A DNA stretch of 64,000 nucleotides, from positions 744,001 through 808,000 of the forward strand of contig CAWFZT010000004.1 in assembly GCA_963820415.1 (NCBI GenBank). Direction: 5' to 3'. The DNA is from CAWFZT01 sp963820415 (GTDB lineage Bacteria > Chloroflexota > Anaerolineae > Anaerolineales > Anaerolineaceae). The notes below the pieces were generated by a model. The model was not told the DNA's origin, ran no database searches, and saw only the letters and a list, made by a program, of their open reading frames with translations. Every line of letters begins with the position of its first letter. The first letter of the stretch is position 1. The position numbers were made by a program, and so were the translations under genes. Below are positions 29,201 through 38,052 of this stretch, piece after piece.

Positions 29201-30200
29201 CAAAACGGCGCGCAGGGTCATTGCCGGGCGGAACCTGGTTCTTTTTAATGATCTGCGTAAAGTGCTGGACGTTTTCTCGGAGCATGACATCCCAGTCATT
29301 GTCTTAAAGGGCGCTGCCCTGGCAAATTCGGTTTACGATTCCATTGGTGAACGACCGATGTGCGACGTCGACCTGTTGGTTCATCCAGAGGACCGGGAAA
29401 AAATTGTAGCAATGCTTGAACAGGCTGAATACCAGTTTAAACCCTGGCCTGTGGGTAACTTCCACCCATTCAACATCAACTATACCGGGGAGATCGATTT
29501 TCTTGCGAAAAGCGGAACAGATTTTGACTTACATTGGAATTTGATCTCCTTTGAATGGGTGCGACTTTTGAACAACCTGGATGTGGAGGCTATCTGGAGT
29601 GCCGCTCAACCTTTGACCATCGATGGAGCCATGGCCTTACAGCTTTCCCCATGCGACATGTTGATCCATATCTGTTTGCATTCGATGATGCAAGGTTATA
29701 CACATCGGGTCGCCTGCCAGGATATCGCAGCTCTGGTCACGTATCACCAAACTTTTCCATGGAAGGAATTCCTGGAGCGTGTAGCCGAATTCCGGTTGCG
29801 GTCGACCTGTTATTTTGCCCTGGAAGCTGTGTCCATAGAGAAAGCATCAGTCATCTCTCCAGAAGTTCTCAAAGCCTTGAATCCGCCTTTCTGGAAAAAA
29901 TGGCTGATCCACCGGATTGCCGACCCGATTAAATGCATGCAAGGACAGATCATGCCCGGGAATAGGAAATATCTGGTCCAGTTGATAACTACTGACCGGC
30001 CATGGGACGTAGTAAAAGTCCTATTCTGGTTATTCTTCCCAGGTCCAAAATGGTTGGAGGAACGATATGTGTTACGGAACAGGATGGAGGCCTGGTTGGC
30101 TTGCCTGTGGCATCCTCTGGTGGTAGTGAGAAGAGGCTTAATGGGAATGTGGGAGGTGATTAAAGGGTTTCTCACCACTACAAGCGAGCCAAAGGCTTGA
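29190..30200 (+). CDS. NTP_transf_5-type nucleotidyltransferase-like protein
   Basis: 336 residues from GTG 29190. The motif VIVLKGAALANSVYDSIGER followed by MCDVDLLVHPED carries the paired Asp of the PF14907 nucleotidyltransferase-like family. Such proteins are often found with PqqD-like proteins and HPr-kinase-like proteins in peptide-modification or glycan loci, and related genes occur in some lasso peptide clusters. Its substrate is unknown. Here it lies 6.4 kb upstream of the PqqD/radical SAM cassette and could belong to either system. Confidence 0.75.
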   Translation: MYLDKTARRVIAGRNLVLFNDLRKVLDVFSEHDIPVIVLKGAALANSVYDSIGERPMCDVDLLVHPEDREKIVAMLEQAEYQFKPWPVGNFHPFNINYTGEIDFLAKSGTDFDLHWNLISFEWVRLLNNLDVEAIWSAAQPLTIDGAMALQLSPCDMLIHICLHSMMQGYTHRVACQDIAALVTYHQTFPWKEFLERVAEFRLRSTCYFALEAVSIEKASVISPEVLKALNPPFWKKWLIHRIADPIKCMQGQIMPGNRKYLVQLITTDRPWDVVKVLFWLFFPGPKWLEERYVLRNRMEAWLACLWHPLVVVRRGLMGMWEVIKGFLTTTSEPKA

Positions 30201-30209
30201 CTCCCTCTG

Positions 30210-30324
30210 CTGTCATTGCGAGGCGTCTTCGCCGACACCCTTGGTGCACCCGCAGGGGTGAGCAATCTCCGAGCGGGTGGCGAGATTGCTAAACTCGTGG
30301 AGAGTGCTCGCTCCGCAATGACAG
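30210..30324. repeat. CATTGCGAG-type nested palindromic repeat
   Basis: The ends CTGTCATTGCG (30210-30220) and CGCAATGACAG (30314-30324) are perfect 11-base inverted repeats. Inside, AGCAATCTC (30261-30269) pairs with GAGATTGCT (30282-30290). This matches a widespread intergenic repeat family (CATTGCGAG...GCAATCTC) seen in many bacteria. No coding content. Confidence 0.8.
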
Positions 30325-30339
30325 AAATCCTAGAAAACC

Positions 30340-30651
30340 ATGCCTGAAATAATCTATGTTATTCTGAGCGCCCTATGGATTTCAGGGTTGAGCGTCATCC
30401 TGGCAGTCTTTGGAATCGCCTGTTACCTGGCAGGGGAAAACCACCAATCCCTGAGAAGGATAATGGGTACCTGGAAGTTTCGCTTATTTATAAACCTGGG
30501 TGCTTTTCTCTTATGTATCGGGTTGCTAGGTCTTGCAGAATTATTGTGGGAGAAAATTCTGTGGGGTTTCCTGGGAATAGGCATTATTTTCGACACTTAT
30601 TGGGACAAAATTGAGCTATCTAGGGATAAAAATCGAACCCATTCCGAGTAA
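30340..30651 (+). CDS. Small membrane protein of unknown function
   Basis: 103 residues with three predicted membrane helices (about 5-29, 46-66 and 71-87) separated by a short charged loop (ENHQSLRRIMGTWKF). ATG 30340 is followed by an uninterrupted frame that overlaps the start of the LPG-synthase-like gene by some 40 bases. I recognise no family. Overlap with the next gene suggests shared expression. A real gene is likely given the good membrane pattern, but proof is weak. Confidence 0.5.
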   Translation: MPEIIYVILSALWISGLSVILAVFGIACYLAGENHQSLRRIMGTWKFRLFINLGAFLLCIGLLGLAELLWEKILWGFLGIGIIFDTYWDKIELSRDKNRTHSE

Positions 30652-31678
30652 ACCGAGCCTGCGGCAGCGATCACTCATCGTGTCCTGGCAGTTTTGGGTG
30701 GGACTGGCAATCAGCCTGGTGTGCCTGGTTTTGGCGCTGCGGGATGTGGACCTGAACGGGGTGTTATTGACCCTCGAGCAGGTCAACGCCGGGTGGTTGG
30801 TGCTGGCAGTTCTCAGCGTTATGGCTACTTTCGTCGCCAAAGCTATCCGCTGGAAGCTCCTTTTTCATGTTTCGAACCGGCCTCCCTTGAAACGAGCTTT
30901 TAGCATCCAGGCCATCGGTATGCTTCTGAACACTTTTGCGCCGGCTCGCTTGGGTGACCTGGCGCGGGCTTACTTGATGGGCGAGGCAGAAGGAAAAAGT
31001 AAGGTCTATACCCTGGGCACAGTGATCGTCGAGAAATTCATCGACCTGTGTTTGCTTTTCCTTTCATTTGTGCTTCTTTCACAGATCTCCTTACCAGGCT
31101 GGCTGAAGAGTTCCCCGCAGCAGCTCGGTTTGGTTTTATTGATCGGAATCGTTGTCGTGGGTATTCTGCTCTGGAAAGGTAACACCTTGCTTGAATGGGG
31201 CAAGCCGCTGGCGAAGTTCTTACCGGCCGCGTGGATGGAATGGATTGCCAGCCGCGCTCGCCTGGGATTGAACAGCCTGGATGTATTTCGTCAGCCCTGG
31301 CAGCTATTCTGGGTGATTTTCTGGTCGCTAATAAGCTGGCTGCTTGGACTATCCACCAACGTATTAGTGTTCGTCTCCCTGGGACTGCACCTTTCGCTGT
31401 GGGTCGCGCTGCTATTGTTCGTAGTCCTGCAGGCGGGCGTTGTGCTGCCTTCATCCCCGGGTCGGATCGGCGTTTTTCATTACCTGACCCTGATCACTCT
31501 GCTGTTCTTTTCAGTTGGGAAGGATGCTGCCCTGGGGTGTGGCCTGGTCCTCCACCTGGTCGTGATTGGACCGATTGGTATTATTGGGGCCATTTGCCTG
31601 TGGTGGGAAAAAGTCACCTGGATCAAAATGACGGTTGCCGCCGCCAGCTTGAGCAAGTTATTGAAGAGGCCGGCTTGA
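30611..31678 (+). CDS. Lysylphosphatidylglycerol synthase-type flippase-like membrane protein
   Basis: 355 residues with about eight membrane helices, belonging to the LPG synthase transmembrane family (PF03706/UPF0104): AKAIRWKLLFHVSNRPPLKR, LLNTFAPARLGDLARAYLMG and LPSSPGRIGVFHYL are the conserved stretches. In MprF this domain flips lipids; stand-alone versions are common in glycan clusters and may flip polyprenyl-linked sugars. No Wzx flippase is evident in the window, so this protein is a candidate. TTG start at 30611; stop overlaps the TTG of the next gene. Confidence 0.82.
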   Translation: MSYLGIKIEPIPSKPSLRQRSLIVSWQFWVGLAISLVCLVLALRDVDLNGVLLTLEQVNAGWLVLAVLSVMATFVAKAIRWKLLFHVSNRPPLKRAFSIQAIGMLLNTFAPARLGDLARAYLMGEAEGKSKVYTLGTVIVEKFIDLCLLFLSFVLLSQISLPGWLKSSPQQLGLVLLIGIVVVGILLWKGNTLLEWGKPLAKFLPAAWMEWIASRARLGLNSLDVFRQPWQLFWVIFWSLISWLLGLSTNVLVFVSLGLHLSLWVALLLFVVLQAGVVLPSSPGRIGVFHYLTLITLLFFSVGKDAALGCGLVLHLVVIGPIGIIGAICLWWEKVTWIKMTVAAASLSKLLKRPA

Positions 31679-33264
31679 TTTCGGTGATTATACCCGCCTA
31701 TAACTCAGAAAAAACCTTGCCGGCCTGTCTGGCTGCACTGGCCCGGCAAACCCTCCCGCCCGACGAAGTGATCGTGGTGGATGATGGCTCGCAAGATTCC
31801 ACGGTCGAGCTCGCCCGGCGAGCGGGAGTGAAAGTGGTTTCTCAGGCGCACAGTGGGCCGGCAGCCGCCCGCAACCTGGGCTCCAGGTCGGCGAACGCGC
31901 AAGCGGACTTGATTTTATTCACTGATTCGGATTGTGAGCCTGACCCGGATTGGGTTCGTCTCCTCAGCCAACCGTTTGCAGACGAGAAAGTGGTTGGGGT
32001 CAAGGGGACCTATCTGACTCGGCAAAAAGAGTGGGCGGCCCGCCTGGTGCAGCAAGAATATGAAGCGAAATATGAGCGCATGCGCCGACAGGTGTCTATC
32101 GATTTTATCGATACCTACTCGGCGGCCTACCGGCGAGATATATTCTTGAAAAACGGCGGGTTTGATGCGGCCTTTCCCGTTCCTTCTGTTGAAGATCAAG
32201 AATTCTCTTTCCGCCTGTCCCGCAAGGGATACAAGCTGGTGTTTGCCAGGGAAGCCAGCGTTTACCATTACCATGATCGCAGTCTAAACGAGTACATCCG
32301 GCGTAAATATGGGATCGGCTATTGGAAAGCCTTTATGCTGCGCTGGTTGCCGGAAAAAACCTTTTCCGATTCGCATACCTTACCATCCCAGCGTTGGCAA
32401 ATCCTTTTATTGGGTCTGGTGATACTTTTTACTTTCCTGGGGGTGGCCTGGCCCGATTTCTTTTGGGTCGCTTTGTCCTGCCTGCTGCTTTTCAGCGTTA
32501 CGGCAACGGCCTTCATCCGCCAGGTCTGGCGCAGAGACCGGGGGGTAGTTTGGGCTGTACCGGTCATGCTCGTATGTCGAGCTGCTGCCTTGGGCTGTGG
32601 GTTGGCGGCAGGGTTCCTTTTTCCGCCCTCTTCCCGGCATAAACCCTCCGCAGGGTTGCTGATCGGGCATAGGTTGGTCAAGCGCATGATGGATGTTCTG
32701 GGATCTGCAGCCGGCCTGGTCGTTTCGTTGCCCGTCCTGGTCATCGCAGGCATTGCCATAAGACTGGACAGCCCGGGTCCGGTGTTCTTTGTCCAGGAGC
32801 GCTGTGGAGAGAATGGCAAACCTTTCCGCATGGTCAAGCTGCGCACCATGCGGCTGAATGCCGAGAAAGAAGTCCAAGAAGTTTTGGACATGAACCATCT
32901 TGATGGCCCGGCATTCAAGATCAAAGAGGACCCGCGCGTCACCCGGGTTGGCCGGTTGCTGCGCCGTTTCAGTCTGGATGAGATTCCCCAATTTTGGAAT
33001 GTTTTGCGCGGGGAAATGAGCCTAGTTGGGCCACGCCCGGAAGAAGTCTGGGTGGTAGCCAGGTATGATGATCTCCAGCGCTTGCGCCTGCTGGTGAAAC
33101 CAGGGATGACAGGGCCGATGCAGGTCTCTGGCCGAGGCGATTTAGATCTGGACGCCCGCTTGGAGCTTGAGATGGATTACATTTACCATTACAGCTTACG
33201 GAAAGACGTAGATATTTTATTAAGGACGCCTCAGGCAGTTCTATCTGCCAGGGGAGCCTATTAA
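31675..33264 (+). CDS. Fusion of a family 2 glycosyltransferase and an initiating sugar-phosphate transferase
   Basis: 529 residues from a TTG at 31675 overlapping the previous stop; the longer upstream reading is rejected because it lies over a conserved gene in another frame. Residues 1-~220: GT2 with SVIIPAYNSEKTLPACLAAL, the metal motif FTDSDCEPD and VEDQEFSFRLSRKGY. Two membrane helices follow (nt ~32395-32620). From ~335 on: bacterial sugar transferase domain (RLDSPGPVFFVQERCGENGK, MVKLRTMR, DEIPQFWNVLRGEMSLVGPR). The protein could both prime the lipid carrier and add another sugar. This is the second initiating transferase of the window. Confidence 0.88.
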   Translation: MISVIIPAYNSEKTLPACLAALARQTLPPDEVIVVDDGSQDSTVELARRAGVKVVSQAHSGPAAARNLGSRSANAQADLILFTDSDCEPDPDWVRLLSQPFADEKVVGVKGTYLTRQKEWAARLVQQEYEAKYERMRRQVSIDFIDTYSAAYRRDIFLKNGGFDAAFPVPSVEDQEFSFRLSRKGYKLVFAREASVYHYHDRSLNEYIRRKYGIGYWKAFMLRWLPEKTFSDSHTLPSQRWQILLLGLVILFTFLGVAWPDFFWVALSCLLLFSVTATAFIRQVWRRDRGVVWAVPVMLVCRAAALGCGLAAGFLFPPSSRHKPSAGLLIGHRLVKRMMDVLGSAAGLVVSLPVLVIAGIAIRLDSPGPVFFVQERCGENGKPFRMVKLRTMRLNAEKEVQEVLDMNHLDGPAFKIKEDPRVTRVGRLLRRFSLDEIPQFWNVLRGEMSLVGPRPEEVWVVARYDDLQRLRLLVKPGMTGPMQVSGRGDLDLDARLELEMDYIYHYSLRKDVDILLRTPQAVLSARGAY

Positions 33265-33312
33265 TGCGTGTATCTTTGATTTAGCCTGGAGAGACTTCTC
33301 AACCGGCGTATA

Positions 33313-35235
33313 ATGATCGAAAAGATTAGAAACCAATCTCCTTTTCAGCTTTCGATAAAAATCCTTGGATGGTTATTAGTCGTAGCGTTGGTGGCCTGGA
33401 TCGGCGATCTCGCCTGGCACGCCATCAGCCTGAGGCTGTCTTTACAGGCTTTGAGTTCAATGAGCCAATCTGGAATAGAAAATGTATCGATGGAGCAGTT
33501 GAATGGCCTGCTGGCTAAGACTGACCTGGACTTGATGGCGATCAACCGGGACGTGAGTCCTCTATTCCCACTATTTCGCGCTTGTTCGGGAATTCCTTTC
33601 GTTGGAAAATATACCGGACAAATTGAGCCGGGCCTGCAATATGCGACCGGACTTGCTAAAGCAGGCAGCGCGGTTTTCCAGGGATTACAGCCAATCTGGG
33701 ATGCGATTGACCATAAGGGTGACAAGGATATTATGTCAACCCTGGTCCAGACCTTACAATCCTCAAGGTTGGGCATGCAGCAGGCTGCCGTGGATATCGA
33801 TTCCGCAGCTCAGGCGCGCATCAGGTTGGATCCTACATTGTTGCCTGAAAATCTTAGATCCAAGTTCCTTAAACTGGATAGTAATTTTGAGCTGCTTCAG
33901 GGTGGGACAGCTTTTTTGCAAATCTTGCCCGAGATTTTGGGCGCCGACCGGACTAAGACCTACCTGGTAGTGGCGCAGAACAGCGACGAGCTGCGCGCCA
34001 CCGGTGGTTTCATCACCGCCATTGGGTTACTGGACCTCGCCAACGGCAAAGTAACCCGCTTCGATATCCAGGACTCGTACAAAGCAGATGACTTGAGTAA
34101 GGTCTATCCTGTACCGCCAGATCCGTTACGACGATTTATGCAGGCTGACATCTGGTTGCCGCGGGATGCCAACTGGTCTCCGGATTTCCCTACCTCTGCT
34201 CGTAAGGTGCAAGAGCTATATCAGATCTCGACGAATATAAAGACAGACGGCGTGATCGCTTTCGACCAGGCGGCGGTCAGCTCTCTGTTAAAGGTTTTCG
34301 GCCAGGTAAATGTGCCGGGTTTTTCCGAGCCGGTGAATGCTGGAAACGTGCAAAATTATATGCAGGAAGCCTGGGCGCCTGCGCCGGATCAAGGGTTTTC
34401 GCAACAGTGGTGGGAGAACCGCAAGAATTTCATCCCTGAATTGGGCAAACTGCTCCTGCAAAAGATTCTCTCTTCCAGGGATAAAAGCGTGCTTTTCAAT
34501 CTTGCCACTACCAGCCTGGACGACCTTCAATCTGGGCATGTACTGGTTTATTTTTCCGATCCTGGCGCCCAAAAGGCTCTGGCCACCATGGGGCTGGATA
34601 ATGCGGTCAATCCAGGCGCGGGCGACTTCCTCGAGCTGGTCGATTTAAACATCGGTTTTAATAAAACTGATCCTGTCGTAAACCGCTCAATCCAGTACAA
34701 GGTCGATCTGACCAATCCTGCCCAACCCAAGGCTGAATTCAGCGCTCACTACCAGCATACGGTGAGCGTGATTGTCCCTTGTGTGCAAGAGGCAGAATAC
34801 AGCCAAACTTATCAAGGGATGCAGGTGCGCTGCTACTGGGATTACTGGCGTGTTCTCACCCGATCAACCAGGTTGGCGGCTTCACAGGTTGCCTCGGTGC
34901 CCGCCGACCAGCTTTTAGATAAGCAGACCTGGGATGGGACGCTGGACGTAACTGCGGGTGAGGGCAATACGCAAGCGATCGGCGGTTTACTGGTTTTGCC
35001 AACTCACCAAACGCGTGATATTGTCCTGAAATATGATTTGCTGCCCGGCGTAGTCCAGGTCGAGCAAAATGAGCTGGTCTACACCCTGCATATCCAAAAG
35101 CAGCCTGGATTGGATAAACTCCCAATTACTCTCCAGGTTATTTCACCTGAAAATTATGTTCTTTCCTCCCCGCCAACAGGGTGGCAACGTGGGGTAGAGG
35201 ATCATTCCTGGACCTGGAACGGAACCTTGATTTAA
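33313..35235 (+). CDS. DUF4012 domain-containing membrane-anchored extracellular protein
   Basis: 640 residues. One N-terminal transmembrane helix (residues ~14-34, LGWLLVVALVAWIGDLAW), then a helical region and the DUF4012 core with YLVVAQNSDELRATGGFITA. The family occurs in actinobacterial and Chloroflexota exopolysaccharide loci. It has been noted as related to LytR-CpsA-Psr-like proteins in arrangement, but its activity is unknown. It probably works at the outer face of the membrane, perhaps in attachment of the glycan. Undamaged. It ends the forward run of glycan genes. Confidence 0.85.
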   Translation: MIEKIRNQSPFQLSIKILGWLLVVALVAWIGDLAWHAISLRLSLQALSSMSQSGIENVSMEQLNGLLAKTDLDLMAINRDVSPLFPLFRACSGIPFVGKYTGQIEPGLQYATGLAKAGSAVFQGLQPIWDAIDHKGDKDIMSTLVQTLQSSRLGMQQAAVDIDSAAQARIRLDPTLLPENLRSKFLKLDSNFELLQGGTAFLQILPEILGADRTKTYLVVAQNSDELRATGGFITAIGLLDLANGKVTRFDIQDSYKADDLSKVYPVPPDPLRRFMQADIWLPRDANWSPDFPTSARKVQELYQISTNIKTDGVIAFDQAAVSSLLKVFGQVNVPGFSEPVNAGNVQNYMQEAWAPAPDQGFSQQWWENRKNFIPELGKLLLQKILSSRDKSVLFNLATTSLDDLQSGHVLVYFSDPGAQKALATMGLDNAVNPGAGDFLELVDLNIGFNKTDPVVNRSIQYKVDLTNPAQPKAEFSAHYQHTVSVIVPCVQEAEYSQTYQGMQVRCYWDYWRVLTRSTRLAASQVASVPADQLLDKQTWDGTLDVTAGEGNTQAIGGLLVLPTHQTRDIVLKYDLLPGVVQVEQNELVYTLHIQKQPGLDKLPITLQVISPENYVLSSPPTGWQRGVEDHSWTWNGTLI

Positions 35236-35284
35236 CCGTTAGATTTTAAATTGATTTTCACCAAACCATGAGAAGCACAAGAAA

Positions 35285-36444
35285 TCAGCGGGTCGCATTG
35301 AGCATAAAATCGCGATATGCCTCTCCCACTGGGGTTAACTGGTGATTTTTAAGGTCTGCCAGGTCAGAGGTTGGGTAAGATTTCATCTGCCAGGCTGAAC
35401 CAGGCCCAGCGCTGCACCAGGTGGTGGTTATCCTGTGGCAGGCCGATTTGTGGATCAGCAGTCGCAGCCAGCCACTGAAAAGTATCCCGTAAATATTGCT
35501 GGATAACTTCCGGAGAATACCCATATTCGGGAGGCATCAGGATGCCGAATTCGGTCAACGCCAGGGGAGTGTTTTGATAGCCCCTGGCCTTCATCCAGGC
35601 GCGAAAGGCCGTGATTTGCTTTTCAAAAAGGGGGAGACTGCCATGGTCGCTGATTTCATAGAGCTGTCCTTGTTTATCCGAGAACCCGGGTGGGATGTCA
35701 ACTCCCCAGCTTCCCCGTTCTTCGCGTAGCACATAACCATGCAGCGTCCACCAATCCACCGGCATCGGAGCGCCAGTAGATTTTTGGTAAGCCTCGAGGA
35801 CTCTATCCATATAAGCCAACCGTAACGGGGTACCCTGGGCAACGCCCAGCCACCGCGATTCGGGCGGTTGGGTCGGAGGATTTTATCAACTGGTACAGGA
35901 GCTGATAATCGCGCGCATACTCTTCCGGAGTGATCGAATCCTGCCAGATCACATCCGGTTCATTGCCAATGATCCAGACATTTCCCGGGTAACGCAGGGC
36001 CACCCAGCGGATAAAATCGAGCGAGGGTGAAATACATCCGGTGGATAACCGCACCATTTGCCAGTGTTCCGGGATATCAAAATTCCGGGCTAACCGTATG
36101 TCCCAATCGAGATACCAGGCGGCGTGCAGTTCCTGGCTCCATTGAGTAGCATCCGCCTGGGTAGAAAGGCCAAAGCCAGGGCGAGAGGTCAGATTGCCGG
36201 GGCTATAATTGCTTGTCGTATTTATTTGGTATGGCTGAAGGGGCGAGGGCAGGGATCTCTCAGGAATTGCACCGGTTTGAGGTGAAACGGCTTGAGTTTT
36301 GTTTTTACAGCGCAGCTCCTTCGGTGGGGTGGTTTCATTCCAAAATATCCATCCACTGGCGGCGACCAAAATGAGGAAAAGTAAAATGGATACGTGATAG
36401 CATGCTGCTGGATGAAGGCCAAAATTGCCTTTAATTTTGTCCAT
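35285..36444 (-). CDS. Secreted glycoside hydrolase-like protein (clan GH-A type), frameshifted
   Basis: On the minus strand from ATG 36444. N-terminal signal anchor (VSILLFLILVAASGWIFW), then a TIM-barrel-like domain. The likely acid/base Glu lies in VWIIGNEPDVIW and the nucleophile Glu in LALTEFGILMP, the two-glutamate plan of clan GH-A retaining glycosidases. Two frame changes, near 35845 and near 35375, rejoin AVAGVAQGTPLRLAYMDRVL and YPTSDLADLKNHQLTPVG. About 385 residues. A paralogue on the other strand is at 46267. Might trim the exported polysaccharide. Target glycan unknown. Confidence 0.72.
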
Positions 36445-36531
36445 CTGGTAATTGTATCAAGGTTCTTTTCTTTGGAGGTTATGTTAATAAATTTGCCTTA
36501 TATCCGAATCCCCTGAACGAATTTCTAGTTT

Positions 36532-36563
36532 TTGACAAGAAATTACAACTAATGATGTATAAT
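36532..36563 (+). promoter_or_regulatory. Candidate sigma-70-like promoter of the peptide-modification cassette
   Basis: Perfect hexamers TTGACA (36532-36537) and TATAAT (36558-36563), but with a 20-base spacer, longer than the usual 16-18. It lies in the 161-base divergent gap between the minus-strand glycosidase-like gene and the PqqD gene. The spacer length lowers confidence; the -10 may act with another upstream element. Confidence 0.4.
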
Positions 36564-36632
36564 ATGGAATAATATTCGAGAGAGGGGGAAGAATATTATA
36601 TATTCATGCGAAATATTACGGAGATTACAAAT

Positions 36633-36938
36633 ATGAGCGAGCCACCGACAATAGCTTATTACTATATCTGCAATCCGGACGTTGTCCTGCGTGAAGAAGA
36701 TGAAGATGGCGGACTGTTATTCAACCCGGATACCAACCAGGTGAAAGTGATCAATTCGACAGCGCTTTTTATCTGGAAAAGGTGCGATGGGAAGCGCAGC
36801 CTGCAATCTATTATAGAAGATCTTAAAGTAGAGTTCGACCAAGTGCCGCTCGATCAGGTTGACCAACACGTGAACGAGTATCTGGAAGATTTGACCCAAT
36901 CCGGTTTTATCGGTACGACCGAAAGTTTGCCAGGATGA
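36633..36938 (+). CDS. PqqD-like peptide-binding protein (RiPP recognition element)
   Basis: 101 residues from ATG 36633, or 110 from 36606. The sequence follows the PqqD pattern: a beta hairpin (LLFNPDTNQVKVINSTALFIW), then three helices (KRSLQSIIEDLKVEFDQV, DQVDQHVNEYLEDLTQSGFI). These winged-helix domains bind leader peptides and deliver them to radical SAM enzymes. It starts the cassette, 12-13 bases ahead of the first radical SAM gene, and probably serves one or both of them. In the SynChlorMet cassettes a PqqD homologue has the same place. Confidence 0.85.
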   Translation: MSEPPTIAYYYICNPDVVLREEDEDGGLLFNPDTNQVKVINSTALFIWKRCDGKRSLQSIIEDLKVEFDQVPLDQVDQHVNEYLEDLTQSGFIGTTESLPG

Positions 36939-36950
36939 ACGAACGATTTG

Positions 36951-38052
36951 ATGCCGACCCCGCGCAGCGTGGACATCGCCATCACCGGGCGGTGTAATTT
37001 GCGCTGCCAGTATTGTTTTTACGCCGATGAAATGACGGCACGGACAGATTTAACCACCGCACAATGGCTGGCTTTTTTTGACCAACTGGGCAAACTTGGG
37101 GTAATGGATGTATGTTTGACCGGTGGAGAAGTTTTCACACGCCGCGACCTGTTCGAGTTGATCGATGGCATCATCGCTAACCGGATGCGCTATTCCATGC
37201 TTACCAACGGTACACTTATCACCGAAAGTATACTTGCGGAATTTGAAAAAGGGAAACGCAGACAACGGCTGAATTCAATCCAGGTCTCGATCGATGGTTC
37301 CACGGCTGAAATCCACAATCTTAGCCGCCCGCATAGCTTTGACCGGGCCGTGCGCGGTCTCCGTTTATTGAAAGGTGCCGGTTTTCCATTGACTGTCAGG
37401 GTAACCATCAACCGGCATAATGTAAATGATTTGGAAAATATCGCCCATTTTCTTTTAGAGGAACTTGGACTGCCCTCTTTTTCCACGAATGATGCTGCAC
37501 CTATAGGTGCCGGGTGTCAGAATGCTGTGGATGTATCGCTTACCCCTCACGAACAAGCCAAAGCGATGCAAATTATCTCGCGTTTGATGGAAAAATATAC
37601 AGGTAGATTGAAGGCTACTGCAGGCCCCCAGGCTAAGGGCATTGATGTATGCGGAAATGGAACATGCGCGGGCTACTGGCGAAAAAGCCTCTCGATGGCA
37701 GATGGGTTTTTTAACAGGTTGCGGTTGTGTCTTTTCGAAAATCAGTATCATGCATGATGGCGCAATCCTTCCTTGCCATATACTTCCAGGACTTGTATTA
37801 GGGAATATCACAGATGATTCAATAGCTGATGTTTGGCAAAACCATCCCATACTTAAGTCTCTGCGTGAACGCCGGAATATTCCTATGCAAGAGGTACCTG
37901 GTTGTATCGGATGCGAATGGTTGGAATATTGCAATGGGAGCTGTCCAGGATTGGCTCACCAACTTACCGGAGATTTTAACCGCGGAAACCCGATGGATTG
38001 TTATCGGCGCTTTTTAATCGAAACGGAGAAGGATTATGAATTTACAGGTTGA
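36951..38052 (+). CDS. Radical SAM/SPASM peptide-modifying enzyme 1, frameshifted
   Basis: From ATG 36951. The [4Fe-4S] SAM motif C15-x3-C19-x2-C22 is in GRCNLRCQYCFY, followed by CLTGGEVFTRRDL. One extra base near 37625-37645 must be removed to enter MYAEMEHARATGEKASRWQM and the SPASM region: CGC, LPCHIL, then CIGCEWLEYCNGSCPG, enough cysteines for two auxiliary clusters. About 366 residues. Radical SAM/SPASM enzymes form thioether or C-C links in ribosomal peptides. Resembles the ScmE-type protein of SynChlorMet cassettes, from memory of that family. Moderately GC-rich. Confidence 0.82.

Noticed and set aside
31195..31674. N-terminal extension of the GT2 fusion protein
   Set aside because: The frame is open, but it covers the conserved flippase-like gene and encodes no GT2 sequence; the GT2 domain begins exactly at TTG 31675.
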